Source of the DNA: Bradyrhizobium zhanjiangense | GTDB taxonomy: Bacteria; Pseudomonadota; Alphaproteobacteria; Rhizobiales; Xanthobacteraceae | Direction: 5' to 3' | NCBI RefSeq assembly: GCF_004114935.1 | Contig: NZ_CP022221.1 | Coordinates: 4,547,001 to 4,611,000 of the forward strand | Length of the DNA: 64,000 bases | Shown: in pieces, positions 44,085 to 53,238 of the stretch | How the letters are laid out: each line of letters opens with the position of its first letter | Numbering within the stretch: the first letter of the stretch is position 1 | Notes under the pieces: generated by a model | Seen by the model: only the letters and a program-made list of their open reading frames with translations | The model's database searches: none | What the model was told of the DNA's origin: nothing | Made by a program: the position numbers and the translations under genes

Positions 44085-44459
44085 TCAGGCCCGGGTTCGA
44101 GGAGGATGGTCGGGAGGTTTTGCCGCGAGGCCGTCGCGCAGGCGGTCATTGCCCGGCGCGAGCGCGCTCTTCTGCGGCTGCCGCTCGATCACCGTGCTCG
44201 CTCCGGAAGGAGTGGAGAGCGACAGGCCCAGCATGCACACCGCGACGAGCGGACAGGAATCGCAGGTCTTGCTCTTGGTCTGATCCGGGCAGCAGGGCAT
44301 GTCTTCGGACATGCCTTGCGTGTCGTCCGACATCGCCGTCATGCTGCTTCCTGCACCCGATACCGCCATGGCAGATGCCGGCGTCGCCAGCGGTGCGAGC
44401 AGGAGCCCGACCGCCACGAGCAGCATCACGACAGCCTTGGCGAACCTATTCAGGTGCAT
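44085..44459 (-). CDS. Exported Cys/Met-rich hypothetical protein, head of the copper operon
   Basis: A 124-residue protein with a signal peptide (about residues 1-30, ending PASAMA). A Met/Ser/Asp-rich stretch follows (SSMTAMSDDTQGMSEDM), then a cysteine cluster CCPDQTKSKTCDSCPLVAVC with five Cys, which looks metal-binding. The C terminus is basic and Pro-rich. It is 132 bases upstream of the FixH-like gene on the same strand and probably starts this operon. No family recognised; function inferred only from composition and position. Confidence 0.7.
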   Translation of the reverse strand: MHLNRFAKAVVMLLVAVGLLLAPLATPASAMAVSGAGSSMTAMSDDTQGMSEDMPCCPDQTKSKTCDSCPLVAVCMLGLSLSTPSGASTVIERQPQKSALAPGNDRLRDGLAAKPPDHPPRTRA

Positions 44460-44600
44460 GCCTCATTGTCGCATGGCACGACGGAACCTGTAAACCGGCC
44501 CGACATCACGATTTGGCCAGAGGCGGACGCGGCGGCATCTTGCGCGTGGGGCAATATAATTCGCGTTAAGCAAATTCTGAATTTTTGGAGGAGCGTGCGA

Positions 44601-44861
44601 TCAGGCACTGCGCTCGGGGCGTTGCGACAACAACGCTTCAGCTGCCGCATCTTGAAGGAGCCAATCTTCTTTGGCTTCGATCGTGACCGCGACGCGGCGG
44701 CTCGCCTCCATTGCCCGCTCCAACCACTTGATGGCCTCGTCGATCCATTCGTCATGGTGCGCTGGATCGGCGATGGCCTTTTCCCGAAATGCGTCTGCCT
44801 GCTTCAGGCAAGCGGTTCTGCGGTCCACGCGGCTCTCCCGAGTTTTCCGCCCCGACCGCAT
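44601..44861 (-). CDS. Small helical hypothetical protein
   Basis: An 86-residue soluble protein without signal peptide. The sequence is largely helical and charged (KQADAFREKAIADPAHHDEW, IDEAIKWLERAMEASRR) with the conserved-looking feel of small Bradyrhizobium stress or regulatory proteins, but I recognise no family. It stands alone between the copper operon and a methyltransferase. Confidence 0.55.
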   Translation of the reverse strand: MRSGRKTRESRVDRRTACLKQADAFREKAIADPAHHDEWIDEAIKWLERAMEASRRVAVTIEAKEDWLLQDAAAEALLSQRPERSA

Positions 44862-44974
44862 CTTTGATGCATCGCGTAATGGACGTCGTTAACATAGGAC
44901 ATGTGACGCGCCGCAAAACTCGCGAATGTTTGTTCCCGCCGACGTCGGCATCGCGGGCGCGGCAACTGCGGTCA

Positions 44975-45592
44975 TTACGAACGCGGGAGGGCTCGACCTT
45001 CATACATGAACGTCATCGGCTTTGGTCCCCGCATATAGCCGACATTGAGATCTTGGACGGCGAAGCCGTTGGTGCGGATCAGGTCTGCGATGGCGCGGTT
45101 GAGATGGCAGCCGCCCGCGATGACCTTCCAGGGCGGGGTCAAACGATCCTGCCACCATTGCACGCTGGGCTCGGGCGCGCGGCCATGCTCGACGAACAGA
45201 AGCTGTCCGCCCGGCTTCAGGATACGTCGAGCCTCCGAGAGCGCGCGATTGACGTTGGGGATGCTGCACATCGTCCACGTCGTCACGACGGTGTCCACGC
45301 TCGAACTCTCCAGCGGAATGGCTTCCGCGGAGCCTTCGATCAGATCGAGCCGGCTCGCATGCTGCCGACCGGCGTTGCGCGCGACCTCCAGCAGCTTGGG
45401 TGATGGATCAATGCCGATGATTTGCGTCACGCTCGGCCCGTAGAATCCGAGATTGAGCCCAGGACCAATGCCGAGCTCAAGGACGCGCCCCGTTGCGGCG
45501 GATGCGACCCGGGTACGATAAGGCACGAGCTGGGCTTGGCGCATGGCGAGCTGCGTCAGCCAAGGCAAGATCCTGTCCTGATAGAAGCTCAT
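44975..45592 (-). CDS. Class I SAM-dependent methyltransferase
   Basis: A 205-residue methyltransferase-11 protein. SAM motif I is VLELGIGPGLNLGFYG near residue 36 and motif II is GIDPSPKLLEVARNAG. Motif IV is in VDTVVTTWTMCSIPNV and RILKPGGQLLFVEHGRAPE is the post-motif. The arrangement resembles METTL7-like and phospholipid methyltransferases; the substrate is not determined. It is followed by pepT on the same strand only after its own region ends, so it is probably monocistronic. Confidence 0.87.
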   Translation of the reverse strand: MSFYQDRILPWLTQLAMRQAQLVPYRTRVASAATGRVLELGIGPGLNLGFYGPSVTQIIGIDPSPKLLEVARNAGRQHASRLDLIEGSAEAIPLESSSVDTVVTTWTMCSIPNVNRALSEARRILKPGGQLLFVEHGRAPEPSVQWWQDRLTPPWKVIAGGCHLNRAIADLIRTNGFAVQDLNVGYMRGPKPMTFMYEGRALPRS

Positions 45593-45658
45593 GCGACTCC
45601 TCGGACATCGTATCTGTCTCGCGGGGCCGTGCTGGCCCCGCGTCCTGTCGCGGTGGCC

Positions 45659-46909
45659 TTACGCCCGCTCTTCCCAGATCATCGCAAGGTGGACGATAGT
45701 CTGCACCGCCTTCTCCATGTCCTGCCGGCTGACCCATTCCAGCCGCGAATGAAACGCGTGCTCGCCGGCGAAGATGTTGGGGCAGGGCAGACCCATGAAG
45801 GACAGGCGCGAGCCGTCTGTGCCGCCGCGGATCGCGGTGCGCATCGGGCGCAGGCCGGCGCGGCGGATTGCCTCGATGGCGTATTCGAGCACGTGCGGGT
45901 GACGGTCGATCACCTGCTTCATGTTGCGGTACTGCTCGCGCACCTCGAACGTGTAGGTCGAGCGCGGATAATCCTTCATCACGTCCTTGACGATGGTCTC
46001 GAGCAGGACCTCCTTTTCCTTCAGCCCTTCCTCGGTGAAGTCGCGGACGATGAAGGAGAGCGTCGCCTGTTCCAGCGCGCCCTCGATGCCGACCGGGTGC
46101 AGAAAGCCCTGCTTGCCCGAGGTCGTCTCCGGCGAGCAACCTTCCTTGGGCAGGCGCTCGACGATGGCGGCTGCGATCTTGATCGCGTGCTCCATCTTGC
46201 CCTTGGCATAGCCGGGATGGGCGCTGACGCCGTTGATGGTGATGGTGGCCCCATCGGCCGAGAACGTCTCGTCCTCGACGCAGCCGGCGCTCTCGCCGTC
46301 CATGGTGTAAGCGAAATCGGCGCCGAGCTTCTTCAAATCGACGTTGTCGACGCCGCGGCCGATCTCTTCATCCGGGGTGAACAGGATCTTGATGGTGCCG
46401 TGCTTCACATCGGGATTGTTGATGAAGAAATGCGCGGCATCCATGATCTCGGCAACGCCGGCCTTGTTGTCGGCCCCCAGCAGCGTGGTGCCGTCGGTCG
46501 TGATGATGTCGTTGCCGATCTGGCTCTTCAGCGCAGGGTGCTCGGCGAATCGGATCACCTGGCTGGTGTCGCGAGGCAGCACGATGTCGCCGCCGCGATA
46601 GTTCGTCACCACCTGCGGCTTGACGTCCTTGCCGGTGACGTCGGGCGAGGTGTCCATGTGCGAGCAGAAGCAGATCACCGGCACCTTCTTAGGTGTGTTG
46701 GCGGGGATCGTTCCATAGACATAGCCGTAGTCGTCGAGATGCGCATCCTCAACGCCCATGGCCTTCAGCTCGGCGGCGAGCACGCGGCCGAGATCCTTCT
46801 GCTTCTCGGTCGAGGGCGAGGCCGGGGAATCCGGATCGGACTGGGTGTCGATGGTGACGTAGCGCAGGAAGCGCTCGGTCACGGTATGCGAAAAGGTGAG
46901 GGAGGACAT
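45659..46909 (-). CDS. pepT: Peptidase T, tripeptide aminopeptidase
   Basis: A 416-residue M20-family dizinc aminopeptidase that removes the N-terminal residue of tripeptides in the cytoplasm. Zinc and catalytic residues are visible in CFCSHMDTSPDVTG near residue 76, TLLGADNKAGVAEIMD near 140 and LFTPDEEIGRGVDNVD near 171. Further ligand segments are in YTMDGESAGCVEDETF and the C-terminal AFHSRLEWVSR. Length and motifs fit PepT rather than other M20 enzymes. Confidence 0.95.
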   Translation of the reverse strand: MSSLTFSHTVTERFLRYVTIDTQSDPDSPASPSTEKQKDLGRVLAAELKAMGVEDAHLDDYGYVYGTIPANTPKKVPVICFCSHMDTSPDVTGKDVKPQVVTNYRGGDIVLPRDTSQVIRFAEHPALKSQIGNDIITTDGTTLLGADNKAGVAEIMDAAHFFINNPDVKHGTIKILFTPDEEIGRGVDNVDLKKLGADFAYTMDGESAGCVEDETFSADGATITINGVSAHPGYAKGKMEHAIKIAAAIVERLPKEGCSPETTSGKQGFLHPVGIEGALEQATLSFIVRDFTEEGLKEKEVLLETIVKDVMKDYPRSTYTFEVREQYRNMKQVIDRHPHVLEYAIEAIRRAGLRPMRTAIRGGTDGSRLSFMGLPCPNIFAGEHAFHSRLEWVSRQDMEKAVQTIVHLAMIWEERA

Positions 46910-47012
46910 TTCTGGTCAAACCGCCGGGTCAGATGAGCAAGGCGATATACCAGAAAAGCGGGCCGCGTTGCGGCCGGAACGAGGTCGGATCGGGCTTAAG
47001 GAAAAGTAATTG

Positions 47013-47312
47013 CTAGATCGCCTCTTTCAGTTCCTTGACCGGGCGGAATGCGACCTTCCAGCTGGCCTTGATGTGGATCGGCTCGCCGGTGGCGGGATTG
47101 CGGCCGGTTCGGGCGGCGCGCTTGCGGACCTGCAGGATGCCGAGACCGACGATCCGGACGCGGTCGCCCTTCTTCAGGTGCTTGGTGATCAGGTCGACCA
47201 TGTCGGTCAGGACGGCTTCGGCGCGCTTTTTCGACAGGTCCTGGCTCTCCGCGATGTCAGCGGCGAGGTGCTTGAGTGTGATGGTGGCGGGAGCGGCTGC
47301 TTTCTTCGCCAT
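47013..47312 (-). CDS. HU-family DNA-binding protein
   Basis: A 99-residue HU/IHF-fold protein with an Ala/Lys-rich N terminus. The body has TLKHLAADIAESQDLSKKRA, a dimerising helix, and the DNA-binding arm GLGILQVRKRAARTGRNPAT, in which the conserved Arg-x-Gly-Arg-Asn-Pro tip is intact. In many alphaproteobacteria an HU gene lies directly after lon; here lon is 22 kb away, so the intervening tRNA-Val-to-pepT block may be inserted relative to that order. Confidence 0.92.
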   Translation of the reverse strand: MAKKAAAPATITLKHLAADIAESQDLSKKRAEAVLTDMVDLITKHLKKGDRVRIVGLGILQVRKRAARTGRNPATGEPIHIKASWKVAFRPVKELKEAI

Positions 47313-47552
47313 GTCTGCCTCCTCGATTCTGGCCGGAGTCCTCTAGGAAGATGGTCTGGGAACTCCGGAGGTTCCGCGAGGCGTAGACGATTCGGGAATG
47401 GACTGACTACGCGTCTGCGCGGCCTGTTAAGCATTGTCTGCACGCGGTGCTTGGTAGGAAATGCGGGCGTTGCGGCTAACGACGCAACGTCCTTGACTTC
47501 ACCAAGTCCGGCCTTTAAGCCCCCCCTCGTTCCGCAGACATTTGCGTGTCAC

Positions 47553-47629
<77 letters not shown>

Positions 47630-47705
47630 TTTCATGGCGGAATACACCCCTCGATCTCATAAAATCAATGGTTTGGCGGCTTGTCTTTACCTGTCGCTGG
47701 ACATC

Positions 47706-47730
47706 AAAAAGGCCGCCCGAGGGCGGCCGT
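47706..47730 (-). terminator. Intrinsic terminator of the 67-residue protein gene
   Basis: On the minus strand, stem GGCCGCCC / GGGCGGCC with a two-base loop, followed by TTTTT. It lies about 27 bases after the stop of the gene at 47756-47959. Confidence 0.85.
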
Positions 47731-47755
47731 TTGGCATCAAATCGGACCTTTCGTC

Positions 47756-47959
47756 TCAGCGAATCTCCGACGTGCCCGCGCTGGTCACCACCACTGGCTT
47801 GCCGGCCTTCATCACGTGGGTGGACTGGGCGGTCTGGGCGTAATCGGCATGGGTGCGGGCCGCGATCCCGAAGCCGGCCACCGCAATGCCGGCCACCAGC
47901 GCCACCACCACGATCTTGAGGTGGGTCGCACGATCAGCAGAGTGAATTGAGTGGTTCAT
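47756..47959 (-). CDS. Small membrane-anchored hypothetical protein
   Basis: A 67-residue protein. A His/Ser-rich N terminus (MNHSIHSADRATHL) is followed by one hydrophobic helix IVVVALVAGIAVAGFGIAA (residues 17-35) and a soluble tail with HVMKAGKPVVVTSAG. A single-pass or signal-anchored protein of unknown function. The clear terminator behind it supports real transcription. Confidence 0.6.
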   Translation of the reverse strand: MNHSIHSADRATHLKIVVVALVAGIAVAGFGIAARTHADYAQTAQSTHVMKAGKPVVVTSAGTSEIR

Positions 47960-48323
47960 CTGAGCCTCCCGACGGGCTTTGCCGCCGTCTATGGGCTCTT
48001 CTTCTAGGCACTCTCTGTTTCCGGATGGTTTCGCGGGTTCCGCAAAATGGTTTCATCTCGCCATCAGGCAGGTTTCTGCGGGCGGGCCAGGGAAGGCCGG
48101 TCTCAAGCGGCGGCCCGGCCGATATCAGCAGGACGCCGTGGTGGTGAGCGCGGCCGAGAGCAGGAGTAGCGCACCACGTCCGCGCCATAGCTGCCCTTGA
48201 GCGCGTCGTTGAACACGTCGACTGTCAGTGGGCGCATCCGAATGCCTCTTGGACGGATCAAGTCGGGGAGGCCGCCGTGACCCGGGCTTGGCACACCCCG
48301 GCTTTCTTGGCACAGGTGGAATC
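47960..48323. other. Intergenic region before the MarR regulator
   Basis: About 360 bases. A short minus-strand frame near 48110-48237 starts convincingly (MRPLTVDVFNDALKGSYGAD) but degenerates into Arg/Pro-rich sequence, so it may be a gene remnant. Nothing else is supported. Confidence 0.45.
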
Positions 48324-48839
48324 ATGAGCGAGACGGAGAGCAGGGGCGGGTCGACGTCGTCCGAAACGGACGAGAGCGCGCCGGCGGCGCCGGTCACCGC
48401 GATGCTGTCGTCGCGGCTGATGGTGCTCGCCAACCTGCTCAAGCGCGGCGCCATCCTGCGCTACAAGCGTCTCACAGGACTGAACTCGGTCGAGTTCGGT
48501 CTTGTCGCCTCGCTCGGGCGGCGGCCGCCCATGAGCGTGGCGCGGCTCGCCGAGGCCGTCGGCCAAGACAAGGGACAGATCAGCCGTGCGCTGGCAAACC
48601 TGTTGTCGCGCAAGCTGATCGCGAAAACGGCAAACCCGAAGGACAGCCGCGAGGTGCTGATCTCGCTGACTGCGACGGGCCTCGCCGCGCATGATGCGAT
48701 CGTCGATGGCGCGCAGGAACGCAATCGGCGCCTGCTGCAACATTTGAGCGAAGCCGAGTTCCACACGCTGCTGCGGCAGGTCGATCAGCTCACGGCGATC
48801 GCCGCCGAGATGCTCGAGAGCGAGAAGAATTCGCGCTGA
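48324..48839 (+). CDS. MarR-family transcriptional regulator
   Basis: A 171-residue regulator. A Ser/Glu-rich N terminus of about 30 residues precedes the winged helix-turn-helix core: GLNSVEFGLVASLGRRPPMS, recognition region RLAEAVGQDKGQISRALANL and the wing NPKDSREVLISLT. A C-terminal dimer helix follows. The ATG at 48324 is the best start. It is 160 bases upstream of the siderophore receptor gene on the same strand. The target and ligand are unknown; control of a neighbouring gene is possible. Confidence 0.9.
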   Translation: MSETESRGGSTSSETDESAPAAPVTAMLSSRLMVLANLLKRGAILRYKRLTGLNSVEFGLVASLGRRPPMSVARLAEAVGQDKGQISRALANLLSRKLIAKTANPKDSREVLISLTATGLAAHDAIVDGAQERNRRLLQHLSEAEFHTLLRQVDQLTAIAAEMLESEKNSR

Positions 48840-48871
48840 TGTCTCGGCAATCTCTGGAAATGTTGGAGTGC

Positions 48872-48893
48872 TTCTAAGAATTCTTCTAAGAAG
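48872..48893 (+). promoter_or_regulatory. Possible iron-responsive operator
   Basis: TTCTAAGAA occurs twice, three bases apart, and the two copies create the palindrome AAGAATTCTT. TTCTAA/TTAGAA is the half-site of the Irr-bound ICE motif of Bradyrhizobium. It lies about 110 bases upstream of the TonB-dependent receptor. The match is by eye and not to the full inverted consensus. Confidence 0.4.
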
Positions 48894-49000
48894 TTTTCAA
48901 TTAGGCAATTCGCGCGCCCTCACATAAGCGTCACCGCAGCGCATGTCGCCGCGGGGACTGGCGGCATGACGCATCAAAACATGCAGCTTGGGGTGGCGCG

Positions 49001-51271
49001 TTGAACAGTCTTGGAATGCTGCGGTCGGCCGTGTTGGCGACCGCATCCGCTTGGGTCTTGATGCCGCAGGCATCGCTCGCACAATCGTCCGCGCAGGGTG
49101 GCGCGCAGAACATTCCGTCGGTGACGGTCACGGCGCCGGAAGCGCGCCGCCGCGCAGCGGCGACCCCTCAGCGTCGTGCGCCGCGGTCGTCGGAGCAGAC
49201 CGCCAACAGGAACAAGCCGCAGCCGCAGCGCAATGTCGGCTTCGTCGAGACGCCGCGCGGTCCGGTGAACGGCTACGTCGCCGGCCGCAGCTCGTCCGGC
49301 ACCAAGACCGACACGCCGATCATGGAGACCCCGCAGTCGGTGTCGGTGATCGGTGCCGAGCAGATCCGCGACCAGAAGCCGAACAAGCTGGACGAGGTGC
49401 TGCGCTACACCGCCGGCGTGCGCGCCGGAACGTTTGGCACAGATACCCGCAACGACTGGTGGCTGATCCGCGGCTTCAAGTCCGAGGACATCGGACTGTT
49501 CCTCGACGGCATGCAGCTGTTCTACACGTCCTATGCGAGCTGGAAGCTGCAGACGCCCAACATGGAGCGCGTCGAGGTGCTGCGCGGCCCGTCGGCGGTG
49601 CTGTATGGTGGATCGAGCCCGAGCGGCATCGTCAACGTCATCAGCAAGATGCCGCCGGTCGAGCCGATCCGTTACGTCGAGACCGGGGTCAACAATTTCG
49701 GCAATGCCTATGTCGGCTTCGATTTTGGCGGACCGGTCGCGACGAGCCCCGAGAACGGCAAGCTGTTCGCACGCGTGGTCGGCCAGGTCCAGAACGGCCC
49801 CACGCAGGTCAACTTCACGCCCGACAACAACTACTTCATCGCGCCGTCAGTCACCTGGAAGCCGGATGCCGACACGACCTTGACGGTGCTGGCCTCGGCC
49901 TCGAAGCAGGACACCCGCGGCATCAACTTCCTGCCTTACCAGGGCACGGTGACCAGCGCATCGTTCGGCAAGATCCCCACCAGCTTCTTCGTCGGCGATC
50001 CCAGCGTCGACAAGTTCACGCGCGAGCAGGAGATGCTCGGCTATCAGTTCGAGCGCAATCTCACCGATGACCTGACGTTCCGTCAGAACGCCCGCTTTGC
50101 ACATGTCGACATCACCTACCGCGGCTATGTCGGCAACGGTTGGGCCGACATCAACACGGCCACTCTCAATCGGTACAATTGGTATGCGAAGAACACGGCC
50201 AATCAGGCCAATCTCGACAACCAGCTTGAGTACCGCTTCGACACCGGCCCGGTCAGGCATACGATGCTGTTCGGGGTCGACCTGAGGGGCTACCAGATCG
50301 ACGACTATCAGGCCTTCGGGTTCGGCGTGCCCGCGATCAACGTCTTCAATCCCGTCTATGGATCGGCCGAGGTTCCATTACCGAGCGCTCCGTTCCGGAA
50401 CTTCCTGATCACGCAGAAGCAGGCCGGCACTTATCTTCAGGACCAGATGAAGCTCGGCAACTTCACGCTGGTGCTGAGTGGCCGCAATGACTGGGTCGAG
50501 ACGACGCAGGAAGCGCGCGACACCGGCGCTCTGGTCGCCAGCCGCGACGACAGCAGGTTCAGCGGCCGCGCCGGGCTGATCTACAATTTCGACAATGGCA
50601 TCGCGCCCTACGTCTCCTATTCGACGAGCTACAATCCGATCATCGGCCTCAACGCCCAGAACCAGCTGTTTCTGCCGGAGACCGGCAAGCAGGCCGAAAT
50701 CGGCGTGAAGGTCGCGCCAAAAGGCTTCGATGGCTATTTCACGGTCTCGGCTTTCGATCTGGTCCGGCAGAATGTCGCGACGACATTGCCGGGCAGCGTA
50801 CCCGTGTTGCAAAACCAGACCGGCGAGGTGACCTCGCGCGGCATCGAGCTCGAAGTGGTGGCCAATGCCACAAGGGAGCTGAAGCTGATCGGCTCCTTCA
50901 CGGCCTATCATCTCTTCAACAGCAAAGATCTCGATCCGGCGCTGGTCGGCAAGACGCCGACCAACACGCCTGAGCTCCTGGTCTCGGGCTGGGCCGACTA
51001 CACCTTCAAGGACGGACCGCTGGAAGGATTTGGTTTCGGTGGCGGCGTGCGCTACGTCGGCTCCTCCTGGGCCGATGCGGCCAACACTCTCGAGGTTCCC
51101 GCAGTGGTGCTCGGCGATCTCGCGATTCACTACGAATGGCAAAACTGGCGGACGGCGCTCAACGTGATCAACGTGACCGACAAGATGTACGTCGCGAGCT
51201 GCGCGTCGGCCACGTCCTGCTTCTACGGCGACCGCCGGCGCGTGACCGCCAGCGTGTCCTACAAATGGTAA
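49001..51271 (+). CDS. TonB-dependent siderophore receptor
   Basis: A 756-residue outer-membrane receptor taking up ferric siderophores with energy from TonB-ExbB-ExbD. A signal peptide (to about ASLAQ) is followed by a TonB-box-like SVTVTAPE near residue 41 and the FhuA-type plug with TPQSVSVIGAEQIRD and the conserved VEVLRGPSAVLYGGSSPSG near residue 193. The 22-strand barrel ends in the aromatic terminus ASVSYKW. The start is probably the TTG at 49001; the ATG at 49016 is an alternative. Followed by a PepSY protein, the same pairing as the fegAB ferrichrome operon of B. japonicum. Confidence 0.93.
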   Translation: MNSLGMLRSAVLATASAWVLMPQASLAQSSAQGGAQNIPSVTVTAPEARRRAAATPQRRAPRSSEQTANRNKPQPQRNVGFVETPRGPVNGYVAGRSSSGTKTDTPIMETPQSVSVIGAEQIRDQKPNKLDEVLRYTAGVRAGTFGTDTRNDWWLIRGFKSEDIGLFLDGMQLFYTSYASWKLQTPNMERVEVLRGPSAVLYGGSSPSGIVNVISKMPPVEPIRYVETGVNNFGNAYVGFDFGGPVATSPENGKLFARVVGQVQNGPTQVNFTPDNNYFIAPSVTWKPDADTTLTVLASASKQDTRGINFLPYQGTVTSASFGKIPTSFFVGDPSVDKFTREQEMLGYQFERNLTDDLTFRQNARFAHVDITYRGYVGNGWADINTATLNRYNWYAKNTANQANLDNQLEYRFDTGPVRHTMLFGVDLRGYQIDDYQAFGFGVPAINVFNPVYGSAEVPLPSAPFRNFLITQKQAGTYLQDQMKLGNFTLVLSGRNDWVETTQEARDTGALVASRDDSRFSGRAGLIYNFDNGIAPYVSYSTSYNPIIGLNAQNQLFLPETGKQAEIGVKVAPKGFDGYFTVSAFDLVRQNVATTLPGSVPVLQNQTGEVTSRGIELEVVANATRELKLIGSFTAYHLFNSKDLDPALVGKTPTNTPELLVSGWADYTFKDGPLEGFGFGGGVRYVGSSWADAANTLEVPAVVLGDLAIHYEWQNWRTALNVINVTDKMYVASCASATSCFYGDRRRVTASVSYKW

Positions 51272-51293
51272 GCGCAGGCGAGGAGAGGCGATC

Positions 51294-52430
51294 GTGAAGG
51301 CGCGCACGGTCAGGCTCTGGTCCGTGGTTCACACCTGGACCAGCCTGATCTCGACCGTGTTCCTGCTGCTGCTCTGCCTCACCGGCCTGCCGCTGGTGTT
51401 CCACCACGAGATCGATGAGCTCCTGGGCTACGCCCCCCAGCCCGAAGCTCATGCGGGCGCGGCGCGCGCGACGCCGCAAGCCGTCGCCGAGGCCGCGCTC
51501 GCCGCCGATCCCGGCCGGGTGATGCAATATATCTCCTGGGACAAGGACGAGCCCGGGATCGTGATGGCCTTCACCAACAGCGCTCCTGACGGGGTTCCCG
51601 ACAATGCGACGGTACGAGCGTTCGACGCCGTCTCCGCCAAGCTGCTCGGGCCTGTCGGGGTCGGGCCGATGCTGATCGTGCTCAAGCTGCACACTGACAT
51701 GTTCGCCGGCCAGGCCGGAAAACTGTTCCTCGGTGCGATGGGGTTCTTGTTCGCCGTCGCCATCGTCTCGGGCGTGGTGCTGTATTGGCCGTTCACCCGC
51801 CGCCTGCGCTTTGCCACCATCCGCGATCGCGCCTCCCGTCGCGTGCGCTGGCTCGACTGGCACAACCTGATCGGCGTGGTGACGGTGGCCTGGGCGCTGG
51901 TGGTCGGGCTGACCGGCGTCGTCAACACCTGGGCCGAGCTGATGCTGAACCAGTGGAAGGCGACCGAGCTCGCCAGCATGGTCGCACCCTATGCCGGCAA
52001 GCCGCCGCCAGCGCATCTGGCCTCACTCGATGATGTCGTCGCGCGCGCGAAGCGGGCGGCTCCCGGTATGGAGATCGCCTTCATCGCGTTTCCGGGCACG
52101 CCGTTCACGTCCTCGCATCATTTCGCTGCCTTCATGCGGGGCGATACGGCGCTGACGGCGCGGCTGCTCAAGCCTGTCCTGCTGGACGGCGAAAGCGGGG
52201 AGGTCGCCGACAGCCGGGCGCTGCCGCTCTATCTGCAGGCGCTCTTGATCTCGCAGCCGCTGCATTTCGGCGACTACGGCGGCATGCCGCTCAAGGTGAT
52301 CTGGGCCGCGCTCGACGTGCTCACGATCGTCGTGATCGGCAGCGGCCTCTATCTCTGGCTGGCGCGGCGGCGGAAGCGGTCCTCCGCCCGCGCCGACGCA
52401 TTCGCCAGACGAGTTCCGGTCCCGTCGTGA
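51294..52430 (+). CDS. PepSY-domain inner-membrane protein (FegB-like)
   Basis: A 378-residue protein with four membrane helices: TVFLLLLCLTGLPLVFHHEI near residue 18, FLGAMGFLFAVAIVSGVVLY near 146, the helix at about 185-205 (GVVTVAWALVVGLTGVVNTW) and a final one at about 335-360. Large periplasmic PepSY loops lie between. Conserved His residues in helices are compatible with heme, as in siderophore reductases. The GTG start at 51294 has GGAGAGG upstream. Its coupling to the receptor suggests iron release from the siderophore. Confidence 0.87.
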   Translation: MKARTVRLWSVVHTWTSLISTVFLLLLCLTGLPLVFHHEIDELLGYAPQPEAHAGAARATPQAVAEAALAADPGRVMQYISWDKDEPGIVMAFTNSAPDGVPDNATVRAFDAVSAKLLGPVGVGPMLIVLKLHTDMFAGQAGKLFLGAMGFLFAVAIVSGVVLYWPFTRRLRFATIRDRASRRVRWLDWHNLIGVVTVAWALVVGLTGVVNTWAELMLNQWKATELASMVAPYAGKPPPAHLASLDDVVARAKRAAPGMEIAFIAFPGTPFTSSHHFAAFMRGDTALTARLLKPVLLDGESGEVADSRALPLYLQALLISQPLHFGDYGGMPLKVIWAALDVLTIVVIGSGLYLWLARRRKRSSARADAFARRVPVPS

Positions 52431-52672
52431 TGCATGGCTCGCCCGACCGCTCGCGGCTGTGGATACGTGTCTTTGCTGCACCTATCCTGCTGGCGGCCGC
52501 CACCATCACCGGCTTGCTGGCCGCGTTGCTTTGGGGCGAGGCCGGCCAATATGTCGCCTGGGTGACAGTGGGAGCGCCTGTCCTGGTTGTAGTCTGGACT
52601 TTGCTGCGCCCCAGCCTAGATAAAGTGCGCCTTCCCAACCGAGGACGTCACGGCCGAGCGCGCGTGGACTGA
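52427..52672 (+). CDS. Small two-helix membrane protein after the PepSY gene
   Basis: About 81 residues with two hydrophobic helices, FAAPILLAAATITGLLAALL and VAWVTVGAPVLVVVWTLL, and a short basic tail. The GTG at 52427 overlaps the PepSY stop by four bases; an ATG follows one codon later. Small proteins of this shape commonly complete PepSY/siderophore operons, so it is likely the third gene of this unit. Family not firmly identified. Confidence 0.65.
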   Translation: MMHGSPDRSRLWIRVFAAPILLAAATITGLLAALLWGEAGQYVAWVTVGAPVLVVVWTLLRPSLDKVRLPNRGRHGRARVD

Positions 52673-52872
52673 TCGGGATCGCCCTTGCTGGGGCAGCTGT
52701 TCTGCTCCATACCAGCGCGGGGTGATTCCGGGATTTCCACCGTTCTGGGAGCGGCAAAGGGCCTGAAAAGAGCGTGTCTTGCGCCCATTGGTGCACTGCG
52801 CTAAGGCTCAGAATAATTCCAAATCGGACGAATCCGTGGCTGTCCCGAGGCTGCGGGAAAAAGGGCTCGTCG

Positions 52873-53238
52873 ATGAGCGGCATTCTAGAGAACTATCTTC
52901 CACTCGTTGTCTTTATAGGGGTCGCGGGCCTCATCGGCCTCGTGCTGCTGATCGCGCCCTTCATCGTGGCGTTCCAGCAGCCGGACCCGGAAAAACTGTC
53001 GGCATATGAGTGCGGTTTCAACGCCTTCGACGACGCCCGCATGAAGTTCGACGTCCGCTTCTACCTGGTCGCCATCCTCTTCATCATCTTCGACCTCGAG
53101 GTGGCGTTCCTGTTTCCGTGGGCGGTGGCGTTCGGCAAGCTTGGCGCGACCGGCTTCTGGTCCATGGTGGTGTTCCTCGCCGTGCTGACGGTCGGGTTCG
53201 CCTATGAATGGAAAAAAGGGGCACTCGAATGGGATTGA
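52873..53238 (+). CDS. nuoA: NADH-quinone oxidoreductase subunit A
   Basis: A 121-residue three-helix membrane subunit of complex I. The conserved loop [20 protein letters not shown] (about residues 43-62) includes the redox-sensitive Cys of the family. The ATG at 52873 starts [16 protein letters not shown]. First gene of a long nuo operon; its end overlaps the nuoB start by ten bases. Confidence 0.97.
   Translation: MSGILENYLPLVVFIGVAGLIGLVLLIAPFIVAFQQPDPEKLSAYECGFNAFDDARMKFDVRFYLVAILFIIFDLEVAFLFPWAVAFGKLGATGFWSMVVFLAVLTVGFAYEWKKGALEWD

Noticed and set aside
48110..48237. Short minus-strand frame starting MRPLTVDVFNDALKGSYGAD
   Set aside because: The beginning looks protein-like, but it turns into Arg/Pro-rich sequence with no family match. 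Mentioned only as a possible remnant.
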